Below are positions 12,021 through 24,172 of a stretch of DNA of 64,000 bases, in pieces. Under the pieces are notes generated by a model. The model saw only the letters and a program-made list of their open reading frames with translations, was not told the DNA's origin and searched no databases. The first letter of the stretch is position 1. Every line of letters begins with the position of its first letter. Source of the stretch: Lingula anatina (taxonomy: Eukaryota > Brachiopoda > Lingulata > Lingulida > Lingulidae). The stretch is taken from NCBI RefSeq assembly GCF_001039355.2, contig NW_019775803.1, positions 136,596-200,595 on the forward strand, given 5' to 3'. The position numbers were made by a program, and so were the translations under genes.

Positions 12021-12185
12021 CTAATATAGCCATAACTATATCATCTTTGAGGATTTCTATAGAGCCCCTGGAGATGAAGTATATACCATCCAGAACGTCC
12101 CCCCTGTGGACCAGGGTATCCCCAGGGGGGACGTGAGTGGTCTTGAACCTCATGGACAGAGCTCGTAGGCACCCCGGACTAGAGT
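12021..12185 (-). CDS. erg (KCNH2/6/7-like): erg exon 10: CNB-homology domain, first half
   Basis: 165 nt, phase 1 to phase 1. It encodes [40 protein letters not shown] and [15 protein letters not shown], the first beta-roll strands of the cyclic-nucleotide-binding homology domain. This domain does not bind cyclic nucleotides usefully in erg channels but docks on the PAS domain of a neighbouring subunit. Acceptor ATTTCAG, donor TTAG|GTATGA. Confidence 0.97.
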
Positions 12186-12432
12186 CTGAAATGGATGTAT
12201 AGGGTAATTACTTTCTTTTCAATGGGGGGATAACTGTGAATTGCTTAATTTTGATTAAATATACTTATTTCAAAAAACATATCATATCAATGTTCTTCAT
12301 ATTTAAAATTTTTTAAAATTCCAATTCTCATCTTGAAACAAATATTAATCAATACTGATCTTTTTTCAACACCTAGCAAAATAAATGCCTTATGCACAAC
12401 TGAAATAGCTTGTGCTTTTAAATAATGTCCAC

Positions 12433-12520
12433 CTTTGAATGCCGGACAATTATTGAGTAGATTCCTATTAAGATGGAGGCATATGTCTGCTTGGAGGCAT
12501 TCTGGAAAGCCCTTGAGAAC
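12433..12520 (-). CDS. erg (KCNH2/6/7-like): erg exon 9: C-linker
   Basis: 88 nt, phase 0 in, phase 1 out. It encodes [20 protein letters not shown] then LLNNCPAFK, matching the C-linker helices of ERG1. Acceptor CCTTCAG|GTTCTC, donor AAAG|GTGGAC. Confidence 0.96.
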
Positions 12521-12744
12521 CTGAAGGTCAAGGTCATATCAAGATTATGCCAAGGACAAAGTGACACTGATTTACAAAAGAGATACTGTTACTGTTGAAG
12601 TTGTAAGTAAAATACAATGTTTCAAACCCCATTGACCATAAATATGAATAAAGTAACGACTAGGACTATGATTTCTTAATCAATAAAATGTTTTGAATAT
12701 TATATAGTCTTTTTCCTTTCTTCTTTTTTTGTATGTGTTATTTA

Positions 12745-12993
<249 letters not shown>

Positions 12994-13392
12994 CTATTTA
13001 AGACAGGAGAAAAAAAAGATGACATATTTTAACCAGATACATCCAATCAATCAATATACATATACAGTTATTTAAGGCTTTCGCCCAGATTCCAACTTTC
13101 AGCTTTGCATTGTAATTATAATAGTAACAGTTGTTGCTGCTAACTATATAATACACTTCAAATTGATGTGCATAGCAGCCATAGCTGGAAGTTTGCAAGT
13201 GATTTATTCTAGAACAGATTAAAGCAAATCCATACTTTGTAGGAATTTATCAGCAAACAGTGTACTATAAAATTTTAAAAAAAATTAATGCCATCAATGT
13301 AAAATTTTGCAAGACAATATGGAAAACTGAGAAAAAAAAGTAACTGCTTCTAAATTCATAAATTGAAAATAATATGAATCAATAATACTTAC

Positions 13393-13789
13393 ATCCTATA
13401 AGCATCACACATATTGAGAAAATTTTCTCCGAATTTGTGTTAGGCGATACATTTCCAAAACCAACACTTGTAAGACTGCTGAATGTGAAATAGAGGGCAG
13501 TGATATATTTTGATTTACTCGAAGGTCCACTTCCTGTCTCATTCGTATAATACTGGTGAGTTTGTTTGGCCAATTCATCAAGCCAACCAATTTTTTCTTT
13601 CAGTCCACCCCTCTCCATATTCCCAATGGCATACCATATACACGCCAACCAATGGGCTATGAGCGCAAATATTGCCATGAGCAATAACAGAACTGCAGCA
13701 CCGTATTCGGAGTACCGATCAAGTTTTCTTGCCACACGCACCAAACGCAGGAGACGGGCAGTTTTCAATAGTCCAATTAGAGTCGTGGT
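13393..13789 (-). CDS. erg (KCNH2/6/7-like): erg exon 7: S4, S5, pore and most of S6
   Basis: 397 nt, phase 0 in, phase 1 out. It begins [14 protein letters not shown], then [16 protein letters not shown], the arginine-rich S4 voltage sensor. S5 is [20 protein letters not shown]. The turret [17 protein letters not shown] keeps an N-glycosylation sequon (NET) near the ERG1 site but has otherwise diverged. The pore reads [20 protein letters not shown], with the erg-specific SVGFGN filter and the Thr-Ser pair known for drug contact in ERG1. S6 starts FSICVMLIG and crosses into the next exon. Acceptor TTTTCAG, donor GGAT|GTAAGT. Confidence 0.98.
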
Positions 13790-14235
13790 CTGAAAATGTA
13801 CAAACGGAATATGGTCAACCATTAACAATAAGCAAATAGTAGTGTCAGCTATGTTTTTTTGTTTGTATTTGTTCTTTTGTAATTTCATTTTTATTTATAT
13901 ATTTATTTATTGTTATTATTATATATTTTTTTATTTTTATTTTTATTTTTTGCTTTTTCCTTTTTATGACAGAATGTTATAGTCTGCTTGGGCTTCCAAA
14001 AGACACATTCACCAAGGTATCAACTCAAACTGCAGGAAACTGATTTAATCTTCAATTGCAGTTAATTTTAAATTTGAGTCTAATTTCTTTTTTGTGTGTG
14101 TAATGTTTTTCCTTTCTTCCACTTTCTGGTAATTTACCACATGCTGCTGGTTCTTATGTCGAAATTGCCTTTTCATCAAACATTTGAATATTTTTTTTCT
14201 ATTCTGTTAATGCTTTAATATAATTACCCAGAGTA

Positions 14236-14414
14236 TAAGGCTGCATTCAGAACAGCAGACTTACTAGTCCGCGGGTCAAATATGGCAACCCACTAAAAAG
14301 CTTGCCGTCTACTCTGCTAATAGACACTGAACAGATTCCCTGTGGGAAGTATTCAAGTGGGTCGGCCATAACTGACCGCCAACTAGTTAGTCCACTGTTC
14401 TGAACACAGCCTTA
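14236..14414. mobile_element. MITE-like inverted repeat, GCATTCAGAAC family
   Basis: The left end TAAGGCTGCATTCAGAACAG is the inverse of the right end CTGTTCTGAACACAGCCTTA. Inside, ACTAGTCCGCGGGTCAAATA pairs with the inverted TGACCGCCAACTAGT. The ends abut TA, consistent with a TA target duplication. Confidence 0.8.
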
Positions 14415-16281
14415 AAATTTTTAAGAAGCCCAAATATTCTGATAATGTGTACTTTCAAAATAATAAAGTCACTAAAAAGTAAGGTTATCTTTTGAAGCAG
14501 CAGCATTGTATAGTTTGCTGCACAGATAGTATGATACAGAAACTAAACCATTTTACATATTTAAATTAAAAATTTCAAACAAATTGAATATATGATCAAA
14601 AACAACAGAGCTCTAAAGATACATTAGAAAGCATTACATATAATTACAACCATGGTATCTTCATGGTAATGTAGAGGTACAAGCACGAGTGCATATGTAC
14701 ATGTATATTTGTGCATGTATATGTGCTTGTATACTGATCTAGGTACAACGATCATATTACGCTACATGCAGCTATGACTGTTTCTACTAAAATTGAAGAA
14801 AACACAGCAACAGACAAAAATTACTGAAATGAAAGTTTTTATGAAATGAAATATTGCACAACATGCACAAAACACATAAAATGTCCTTAAAATAAAACAA
14901 ATAATCGTACATTTAATTGCAACACTCAACATAAATATACTGTCATTGGAGTCAAAATCATGATTTTTGTAACATCGACAGGCAAAAAAAGCATACACTG
15001 TCAAGCTACTGTGGGGTTGCCAACTTAAAGCATTCACGGTTACTATTCTCAAATATCAATCACCTTTTTTATTCCGGTGAACAAACACACACATTGACAC
15101 ATGCATGCAGACACAGAGATTGAAGATTTAACATTTCTTGATTACTAAAATGAATATTTTCAAAATTCTAAAATAAAAATAAATAATTTTCAAAAAATAT
15201 TCTGACACAAATCTTATACCCTCAATAAATAAATAAATAAATATTAAATTAATTGATTATTAAATATGAATTAAATCTAATATTTGAAATGATCTATGTG
15301 TACTACTCAAAAACACTTCTTGGCATGCAAGGTATTTCATCTATGTGAGAGAAATAACCATATGATATTTGTAACCTGCACGATTCTACTACGGGTGATC
15401 TTGCATGCATTGTCATATTATTGTTTATAATTAAAAACTATAAACAATAGCTATTCACATTAAGACAACAACAGTGTTGGCAAACCCCCGATGATTGCTC
15501 TGTATATTGTACATAAAAGACACATGGGCTAGCTCCTTATTATAGCAAAGATATTCTTGTTTAGTTGCCAATATTAAGAAATTTAACTGTGAGGCAAATT
15601 TTATTATTATATTTAATTTATTCTTTTTTTCTATTTTCATGGGCAGAAGAGGTTAAAATCCTTAAAGGGGAGTCAAATCAGAGAGATGAAAGACTTAAAA
15701 AAAGAGGGAAAATATTTAATGTCTGGATGAAATTCCACGGGTATCAAATATTAATGCAAGTCTCATCATAAAAATTATTTCTGAATTTGTTTAAGTTTCA
15801 GACACTTGGCAACTATATATTTGCATATTTAAGGTCTAGCTTCTTCAAACAACATCTACATCAAACATCTATAAAACTAATGACAAATATACAAGACATG
15901 CCTAGCTGAAAGCAACAAGAGCAGAGTGCCAACTGTTGGGAATCTTCTGGCAAACTTTCTGATAAAAATTTTTAGATTGCCTTTTTTTTTCACTTTTGAT
16001 TCAAATTATATATGCATCTTTCAAACTGACCAGAATATTTTCTACTGTGCATGTAAGCTAAGTAATATCAAACTTTTCTATGCAAAGCAAAAACAAATTC
16101 TTGCTTCATTTAAAACAACATTGGATACAGATTCATTTTTCGAGGTTAGTCTAAAACATTAAATCCATATACATATGCATATACGTCGTAATACTGATTC
16201 TTGCATTTGGCCTGTCTTGATACTTATCACCATGGCAATAATACCCTGGTGGTGGGTGAGGTTAGTATGGCAATACACTAC

Positions 16282-16290
16282 CTTAGAGTC
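16282..16290 (-). CDS. erg (KCNH2/6/7-like): Candidate 9-nt microexon in the S3-S4 linker
   Basis: It is in the same intron as the 33-nt candidate. The acceptor follows a long tract (TTTTTCCTTCCTTTGTAG) and the donor is TAAG|GTAGTG. The nine bases encode DSK in phase 0. The acceptor is as strong as those of the constitutive exons. A nine-base exon cannot be established without transcripts. Confidence 0.27.
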
Positions 16291-17874
16291 CTACAAAGGA
16301 AGGAAAAATTAAGGATTAATTGGAATGTGAAACAACCCTGATTTAATATTTCACCAGAAAGATATCAATGCTCTTTTGGCACCAACATGACACTGACTAT
16401 ATACTCTAAGTTATTTGTCAAATAATGTCTAAAATTTGAAGATACTACAAAAATGCTACTTACTATTTTTTACATGATAATGCAAAAAGTCTGCATTTAT
16501 AAACAATATATAAATCAATTATAAGGTGAATAAATATAAAAGATGCTTTCTGGTGAAAATAAAATGTGTATATATTGTATCAAACTAATGCATTCTACAA
16601 GCAGCGTATCATTAATATCAAACAAATGTGTTAAAAATGTAGCCTATGGTAATTTCTCACTCTAAATCAACAAAACACAAAGCTTAACTTTAACTTCAAA
16701 TTTATATAGCATATATCATAAGAACAGCTGAGTAAAATTCACAAAATATTTTTCTAACAGAAATTGCAAATTTTAATATTACAAAATGCTTGTTACCAAA
16801 CAAACATGATAGTAAATTTCGATTTTATATTACACAATGTTTGGGATGAGTTATAAGCATTTACAGTTTGTGAGAAATTACCATATTTCATACTATCATT
16901 ATAATAATAGTAATTAGGCATAATCATGTAATAATTAGAAAACAGGTGATTTGCAATTGTGCAAATAAGTACAACTTAACTAAAAAGAATTCAATTAAGT
17001 AAAAGAGAATATATCTGTGATGAATGGGAGTTAGTGAAAAGCCTCAATATATATATATCAGAAGCCAAAATACAGTATTTGATAAAAGTATGTGTTGATA
17101 TATTAACCTATTCAAATTATGCCTAAGCTATAAAATATTTCAACTAATTCAATCTTATCAATCACAAACTCTTTTGCCAAAATATATAAAATTAATATTA
17201 AACCCATGGCCAAATGGACTTTTTGAAAGCACAGATGTACAGTTCAATACAGAATTTTAGGCAAATTCTTATAACCATTGTCATGAAAAGCTGAAAAATG
17301 AAAATTCTAAAGCTAAAAACAGGAACTAAGTGGCTACAAATAATGGCATGCAAGATTCTTTTTCACAATGATCCTTTGTCAAAGTATCTTAAAGTTGCTA
17401 CATGCACTGTTCAAATAAAATGCTATGAATTTGTGGAAATGAACAAGATTTAAAATATTCTCAAACTTTGAAACCTAAATTCAAAGAAAGTTATTTTGTA
17501 TAATCACAGTTGTATCATTATGAAAAAAAAGGTGAAACTCAGGGTGACAGGTGAAAATGTTAGGATTCTTCTGCATTAGAGAAGTCTCCAAACATTTATA
17601 ATAGAAAGAAAAAAAGTACTGACAATGTTCATGTTTAATTTCTTTTTTGTCAAAAAATTGCTGTTTATAATTATTCTTCTATGAAGCAACAGTGATCAGA
17701 TTTCACTTGCAATAACTGACCATGAAAACACAGATACCCAGGGACAGACTAAAATTTCAAATATGGTATTTCTTGGAGTTGTTACATGTCATCATCGTTT
17801 TGTAGATCAGTACCTTTTTCATCCTTTTTGAAGAGAGCCAAGTATACAGAGGCTTATGTCATATTGCAACCCAT

Positions 17875-18079
17875 GAAGGCCACATTCACAACCAGTTGAT
17901 CTGCAGGCTTATCAAATATGGCTGACCCACTTAAAAGCTTGCCACATAATCCCCTAACAGACACTGAATAGGTTCCCAGCAGGGAGTATGTGGCAACCTT
18001 TCAATATATTGGATTGGCCATGTTTGATCTGTGGATCTGTTAGTCTGTAGACCAGCTTTGGTTGTAAATGCACCCTTAC
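17875..18079. mobile_element. MITE-like inverted repeat, diverged copy
   Basis: AAGGCCACATTCACAACCAG and TTGATCTGCAGGCTTATCAA at the left pair in inverse with TTTGATCTGTGGATCTGTTA and TGGTTGTAAATGCACCCTTA at the right. The family is the same as at 14236 and 46600. Confidence 0.75.
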
Positions 18080-18383
18080 TCTGAATATGAATTTGCTTCT
18101 TTATACCCCTCCTCAAATACCAGGACTGATCTCTTAAAATATGGTCCTGAAGAATTCATTGTAGTGACATTACAATGATTTGACAAATGAACTTTAATGT
18201 CGCTACACAGAAGCTTAAAATCCCTTTATGATTGTTGACATTTCTTTTCTCTAAGAGATAAGATTGAACATAAAATTGTTTTTAAATTAAAAGTATTTGT
18301 ATTCTTCTTTTCAAAAAAATAATAAAAGACCAGTCCAGGACCTGAGAGCACCCATTCCATGCCAGTATTATTAGTACTAGTAC

Positions 18384-18416
18384 CTGAGTATCATCAGAAT
18401 AAACTGGGTCACTATA
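18384..18416 (-). CDS. erg (KCNH2/6/7-like): Candidate 33-nt microexon in the S3-S4 linker
   Basis: It lies in the 6.2-kb intron between exons 6 and 7, which is phase 0. The acceptor is TTTCCCATGGTTGCAG and the donor ACTCAG|GTACTA. It encodes YSDPVYSDDTQ, with three acidic residues, open and phase 0 to 0. It would sit between GSNSDE and TTTLIGLL, in the extracellular S3-S4 linker next to the voltage sensor. Length, phase, both splice sites and coding-like composition agree; chance is not excluded. Confidence 0.42.
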
Positions 18417-18454
18417 CTGCAACCATGGGAAAGAACAGATGATAGGAAAGTCAG

Positions 18455-18618
18455 TTCATACTAAAGGTACACACAATTCTAATTCAGTTTCAAACATACT
18501 AAAGGTACACACAATTCTAATTTAGTTTGGTACATACTAAAAGATATACACACATCTCTAACTCATTTTGGTATATACTAAAGGTACAATTCTAATTCAG
18601 TTCAGAACATACTATAGC
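18455..18618. repeat. Degenerate tandem repeat, period about 40
   Basis: Four imperfect copies of a unit starting CATACTAAAGGTACACACAA and containing TCTAATTCAGTTT. Confidence 0.85.
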
Positions 18619-18827
18619 TACAGGCAATTTTAGTCAACTGTTTTCTGTTTAGAAAATACAGTAGGGCCAGAAATTATAAAGACATGATATTGAGTAATGC
18701 AAAGTGCAAGGCTGCATAATGATAATTATATAATGGGCAAAACTATATAGCACAATTTCCACTGAATAGGTCATTCATTTTCTGGCTAAACTGTTTTAAA
18801 ATTTTACACATCAAAATATTATAATCC

Positions 18828-18956
18828 ATTCCTAATGAAAAAGTACTATAGGATCCTTAAAGATCCTATAGGATCCTATGGGAAATGGGGCCAATTTCCT
18901 ATAGAATCCTATACGATCTTATAGGATCTTATATTAGCTTTTTCGTAAGGGATCAG
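18828..18956. mobile_element. ATAGGATC-rich hairpin element
   Basis: Outer arms CCTAATGAAAAAGTAC and AGCTTTTTCGTAAGGG are inverted. Between them, words of the form TAGGATCCTAT and TAGGATCTTAT recur on both arms. It is probably a small MITE. Confidence 0.65.
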
Positions 18957-19973
18957 TTATCAAGTATAAAAATGCCTATAAAATGCAACTCATTGCTGGA
19001 AAATTTTGAAGAATATTGCCCTGGCTGTTACAGATTTTCATAGCGATAAGATCCAAAAAGCAATTCAAGCTTATATAATGCACACAAATATCAAATCAAC
19101 ATCATTCAATCCTGAGTTTACCTCATTTACAGTAACTTCAACAATATGCTAAACATGCAATAAAAGCACATATAAGGTTCAGGAGTCATTTTAGGGTCCA
19201 AGGTCACTGTTTAAGGTGAAGGTCAATGTTAAAGTCAAGTCTTAACACATATACAGTAGCTATAGGTTATCAATTTAAAAGAAACTCATAGTAGTTGTGA
19301 TTCATTTAACAAAGTAGTGCACATTGGCAAATATATATAAATAAATGTTACTTTAATCATAAGGTCCAACACAATAATATCTAATATCTGGGAGGCAATT
19401 ACTACTAGAAGTAACTGGGATATATTTCTCAACTCCACTGCTTTGAGTATTGATCTGTGCACAGTAAAATGCAGAAACGATGAGAAAAATAGCTTTTTTT
19501 TTTAAAGTAATCTTTAAATTGTAAAGAGACTCCCCTTGTAAATGTCATATGAATCATGACTACAGGTTAATGCACTCTCTATTCAAAGATTAACAGGAAT
19601 AGCAGAAACATACAGGGTAAAAAATACGAAGTATTTCAGCATTTCATTTCCTTCGATAGAAATTGGCCATATACCTCTGAATGGCTAAATTTCTCAATCT
19701 GACATAATATTATAAACATGACAGACAAATTAATAGCCATTTGTAGAAATGTTATTTCGAAATGATTCTGGTCAAAAATAATAACAAATAACTATTTTCG
19801 GAAATCTTATCTCAAAAATTTTTTAAGTCCATCAAACATTCACCTACAGTGAAAAAATGTAGCAACCTGTACAGTTTTTTTTTTTTTTTTTTGACCTGAA
19901 ATTAACCAGACATAAAAAGTTGCAAATTTTTTTGAAAACATTTTATAATGGCAATGAAATTGAAGAAACCTAC

Positions 19974-20405
19974 CTCATCCGAGTTTGACCCAAATAAAAG
20001 GAGGTCAAATGGAATGGCTGCCACAACATCAATTAGGAACCATCCTTTGAAATAATGAACTGCGATCTTGCCTGGATGACTCACTACTTCATCATTCTTA
20101 TTCACATACGTAGTCCGAAAGTTGATCAAAATGTCAATAATAAACATCACATCCACCATAAGTTCAATTACATTGAGTGGGTCCATAAGTTTCGGACTTG
20201 TGACCTTTTCTTTCTTTGCTGGATTGTTTTCGCTCAACATGAAGGCAGCAACGTAGGGCGTGAAAATCGCCGTATATATCACAAGGATTAAAATCAGCCA
20301 ATCCCATACGGCCTTGAATGGCGAGTAATGAAGAATAGTGCAGGGATGCACCTTTGGAGACTGCAATTTATACTCAGGTAGCACATCTGCACCAAGTGAC
20401 AATAC
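19974..20405 (-). CDS. erg (KCNH2/6/7-like): erg exon 6: S1, S2 and S3
   Basis: 432 nt, phase 0 at both ends. It begins [19 protein letters not shown] and [12 protein letters not shown]1 is [21 protein letters not shown]2 is [18 protein letters not shown] and S3 is [19 protein letters not shown]. The exon ends GSNSDE at the start of the S3-S4 linker. The S2 acidic residue corresponding to Asp456 of human ERG1 is Glu here; the next two S2 aspartates are kept. The extracellular S1-S2 loop ([20 protein letters not shown]) differs from vertebrates. Acceptor TTTCAG|GTATTG, donor GATGAG|GTAGGT. Confidence 0.97.
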
Positions 20406-20704
20406 CTGAAATTGACAGTTAAAAAAATATTCACTTTTACTTTTCTTATTTTCATTTTCCTTATCTAATGAATATATAATTAATTAAATGAATAAAAAAT
20501 GACAACTCCTTTTAGCCAAATCTCACCATGATATCACCTAAAATCATTAAATTGAACATCTATTTAATTTAGATCGCAGAAGAATTTCAGAGAAGTATTA
20601 TATGTTATAAGAATGAAAGATATTTTTCTTCAGTCAACAGCTTAATATCGAAATATTAAAATATGTTTTTCATTTTATTTAATTTACATTTGAATTTCAA
20701 GTAA

Positions 20705-20775
20705 CATCAGTCTGATGAAGGCCTACATCCAGGTTGGCCGTTAGCTAATGGTATGAAAGATTTTCGGCTTGCGTT
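20705..20775. repeat. Fragment of a dispersed repeat shared with 29293-29450
   Basis: CATCCAGGTTGGCCGTTAGC, then TAATGGTATGAAAGATTTTC, closely matches the right arm of the inverted repeat at 29293-29450. Confidence 0.7.
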
Positions 20776-21780
20776 TGATAATTTTCATTTATGAAGTAGT
20801 TTTACCTTTGTGCAGTAAAATTGAGGTTGAAGTCGTTAGTTATGGTATTTGTGCTCCCAAATCTATGGCTCATGATAGCAAAAATGAGGTCTGGATTAGG
20901 GGTGGCAGTTTCAAGCCAGCTGCCCTTAAGACCATGTAAGAGTCCTGTCTGAATCAAAATACTCCCCCCCCCCCCTTGGAAACTGATAGCTATAGGCCTG
21001 AATATAATTAATAAATTTTGAATGAGGATGAAAGTAATTCAATACATCCTTCATTTCCCCATGGCCTTCGTGTCATATTTGCTTCTAGCATTATAGGAAA
21101 GATTCAAGCCTTATCACTACAGAAGTTACATTTCCATACAATTCTTATTTTCATTAATAATAATAATACATTGCAGAGTGATAAATAAATCAATGAAGCC
21201 CTCATAAAGATGTTTAATCTATACATTAAAAGTAAAAATCTAAGCTATTAATGAATTGGGCTTCTTGCTATTATACTTGTTCAGTATAATCTGAAATGTT
21301 TACAAGACAACAGACAACACAAACATTCAAATAAACACAGAAAAACAAACAAAGACATGCAACAAATGTTGAAAACACCCAACCACTTTTTGGATTATCA
21401 GGCTGCAAAGCACATTTGCAAATCTAAATAAAAACAAAATGCACTCCTGTAACTGAAAAAAAATATGCAGCTCTTATAAAAGTGCCCTGAACATTCTCCA
21501 CAATAAGTGATAAAATCAACCAATTTATTTAGAAAACAAGTAATCAAGAATTGGATATGCCTGTCAAATTGATTTGAATGTTACTTATCAAAATAAGCCT
21601 GAAAATTTAATTTGAAAATACCAAAAAAGAATTTGAAAAAGCAAAAAAGAAGTTTTGTTTTGAATTAAATAAGAAAACATTTGGCATGCTATCCCTCAGA
21701 AGGTAATGTCCTCCAGCTACTACCACTATTGTTGCAGAGATCATGCCCCCACAACTTTCTAGGTGCAGCTTAGAATCCAT

Positions 21781-22512
21781 AGTTGCCAATAGGTGTCAGC
21801 AATGATCCCACTGCAGCCACCAATATAACAATAATCCTAGTGTAACCACCAATGTAACAGTGATGCCACCACTACCATATCAGATAGTGTTTCTACTGCA
21901 GCCGCCAATGTGGCACTGATCCCATTGTAACAACCAATGTAACAGTGATGCCACCACTGCCACCATGTAACAGTGGTCCCAATGCAGCAACCAATTGGAC
22001 AATGATCCCACAGCTCTTAGGTTGAAGAGATACCACTGTAGTCATTGAGTTTGCAGCGATCCCACCACTGCCACCAGTATAACAGTGGTCCCACCACTGC
22101 AACCAATATAACAGTGGTCCCATCACTGCCACCAGTGTAACAGTGATCCCACCACTGCCACCAGTGTAACAGTGATCCCACCACTGCCACCAGTATAGCA
22201 ATGATCCCACCACTGCCACCAGTGTAACAATGGTCCCACCACTGCCACCAGTTTAACAGTGGTCCCACCAATGCCACCAATGTAACAGTGATCTCACCAC
22301 TGCCACCAGTGTAACAGTCATCCCATCACTGCCAACAGTATAACAGTGATCCCATCACTGCCACCAGTGTAACAATGGTCCCACCACTGCCACCCATGAA
22401 ACATTGATCCCACCACTGCCACCAATGTAACAGTGGTCCCACCACTGCCAACAATGTAATAGTCATCCCACCACTGCCACCAATGTAACACTGATCCCTC
22501 TGCTGCCACCTA
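21781..22512. repeat. 29-bp minisatellite, about 25 copies
   Basis: The unit runs CCCACCACTGCCACCAGTGT then AACAGTGAT, exactly 29 bases apart in the central copies (for example 22090, 22119, 22148, 22177). Outer copies, especially before 22050, are degenerate. Because 29 is not a multiple of three and the unit lacks minus-strand stops, several overlapping minus frames stay open (WQWWDHCYTGGSGGITVTLV-like); I regard them as non-coding. Confidence 0.95.
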
Positions 22513-22592
22513 GATTGCATGATCCAAGCTGGGAAGCATTACCTCTGTAAGGATATACTTTTTGTCCTCTGAAATTCCAATATTCTACTGAC

Positions 22593-22631
22593 CTGAACCT
22601 TTTTCACATTTTCTGTATTTTCTCGTAATAA
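22593..22631 (-). CDS. erg (KCNH2/6/7-like): Candidate 39-nt exon just before S1
   Basis: It lies between exons 5 and 6, which meet in phase 0. Upstream of the acceptor TTCCACTTGCAG there is a perfect TACTAAC branch-point match about 16 bases away. The donor is TTCAG|GTCAGT. It encodes LLRENTENVKKVQ, open and phase 0 to 0. That peptide resembles the conserved end of exon 5 (KHNMSEKVAQ; ERG1 ERTHNVTEKVTQ), suggesting either an insertion or an alternative partner for exon 6. In vertebrates the ERG1b-specific N-terminus splices to this same boundary. Confidence 0.42.
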
Positions 22632-24172
22632 CTGCAAGTGGAAGTTAGTAGCAGGGAATAGAACAATGTACCATGCTCCATATATTGTATGTGCTGTATA
22701 ATACCATACTGATTATGCTATAAACCTTCCAACAAGAGGATTTTTAATGTCTATATCATAACCAAAGGCATACTGAGGTGAACATTTACATTTTCTGCTT
22801 GAACTTGTACAAACATTTTCTTTATCACAGAATGTCGTGCTCTTTTAGATCCTTTCTATTATATATATAGAGTCCAAATGAGACTTCTGAAAGCACTGTT
22901 GATATATGACGTCTACATACACCACAATTTCCATGTGCATTTTGCTGTTCATATTCTTCAGAAATCAAATCAAAATCATCATTCAAGGCAAAACCCTTAT
23001 GTATGGGAAGGTTCACAACATGAAATGCTATAGAGCTACATTATTAGACAGGAAATCCCAAAATTACACAAAATGGGTTCCACTTTTTAACATCAGTAAT
23101 ATCATGAGGCAAAGGTATTATATATGATCCATGAAAAGCTGTGTTATAAATATTGAAAGGGTATTGTTAGTATTAAAAGCACAGAAGGACCCATTGCATA
23201 ATACAAAATATCAAAACATATCAATCCAAAATTTATTCTAAATAACAGAGTATGTAGCTAAACTAATCTCAAACATTAAATGCTGAAGCTTCTTGAAATA
23301 TATTTAACAATTAAACAGATACCTATTTGTTTTCTTCAAATAGCAAAAAAGACAACTTTTTCCAAGTTGGATTGGTGTGTTATGAAACAGCAGTTCATTA
23401 AACAATAAAAAGCTGTTGAAGTATGGTAAGCTAAGGTTCAAGGAAAGTTGATATCAAACATATTCAGAGGCATTCTAGTTAGGCCAATGTCAATACTCTA
23501 TATGGGGGGGAGGGGGGGGCAAAGGTACATAAAGGTCAGCATGACATATATTGTAACATTTGCTAATTCATTTTTACACTAATCTCTTCAAAAAGTCAAT
23601 TTCGAAGATTAATTGACAAAGACAGTCACATACATGTAGCAACAAGTACGATGGTGAAAATTCTATAACAAAAACTAGCTAAGTATAGTTAGTAGTATAA
23701 TAATTATTATCATAAATCTATTTCACAATTTAATGCATCTAAATCCAACTTCCTGCAAATTGAAAGTTTTAAGTTTTGAAAACCAAGGTGATACTATACA
23801 CTGTATATGTCCATACTACTCCATATTCTGTCCTCAGTCAAGTTTATAATACAAATATCATGGTCCACAGTTACCTCATCAAATCTCTCACCTGGGAGGA
23901 CTTTACATTATCAGCTGGCAACTTCCAGATTAGCCAGTATGACTGCCAGTAAACTTGATGATGGAGCAGTGCAAATTGGTAAATTTGTTTAGTTTCTAGT
24001 CACCATTCTCCAATTTGGACCATTGGGCTGTCCCAAAGGACAAGTTTACATATGTCTAAATGTTGTTAGCATGGACCATATTTGATTCATTATTATTTTA
24101 GTTATGCTCTTCATAAATGCCATAATATGCGGGAATGTAAAGAACAATAATTGACAATCTACAACAACTTAC

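Larger units (their letters stand above)
13790..19973. other. erg intron between exons 6 and 7 (6.2 kb)
   Basis: It holds two MITE-like elements (14236-14414, 17875-18079), a three-to-four-copy degenerate tandem repeat (18455-18618), an ATAGGATC-rich hairpin (18828-18956) and two microexon candidates (16282-16290, 18384-18416). The rest is AT-rich unique sequence. Confidence 0.7.
20406..24172. other. erg intron between exons 5 and 6
   Basis: It holds the 29-bp minisatellite (about 21781-22512), the candidate 39-nt exon (22593-22631) and a fragment of a dispersed repeat (20705-20775). No other coding region is supported; short frames at 21607-23127 are repeat-derived or random. Confidence 0.7.

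Noticed and set aside
14679-14734. Inverted repeat of GTGCATGTATATGTGCTTG type
   Set aside because: It is built of TG/TA/CA-rich simple sequence and is more likely microsatellite decay than a defined element.
21893-22520. Several 60-108 codon Trp/Gly-rich minus frames
   Set aside because: They come from the 29-bp minisatellite, whose unit has no minus-strand stops; overlapping frames have the same character and no homology is recognised.
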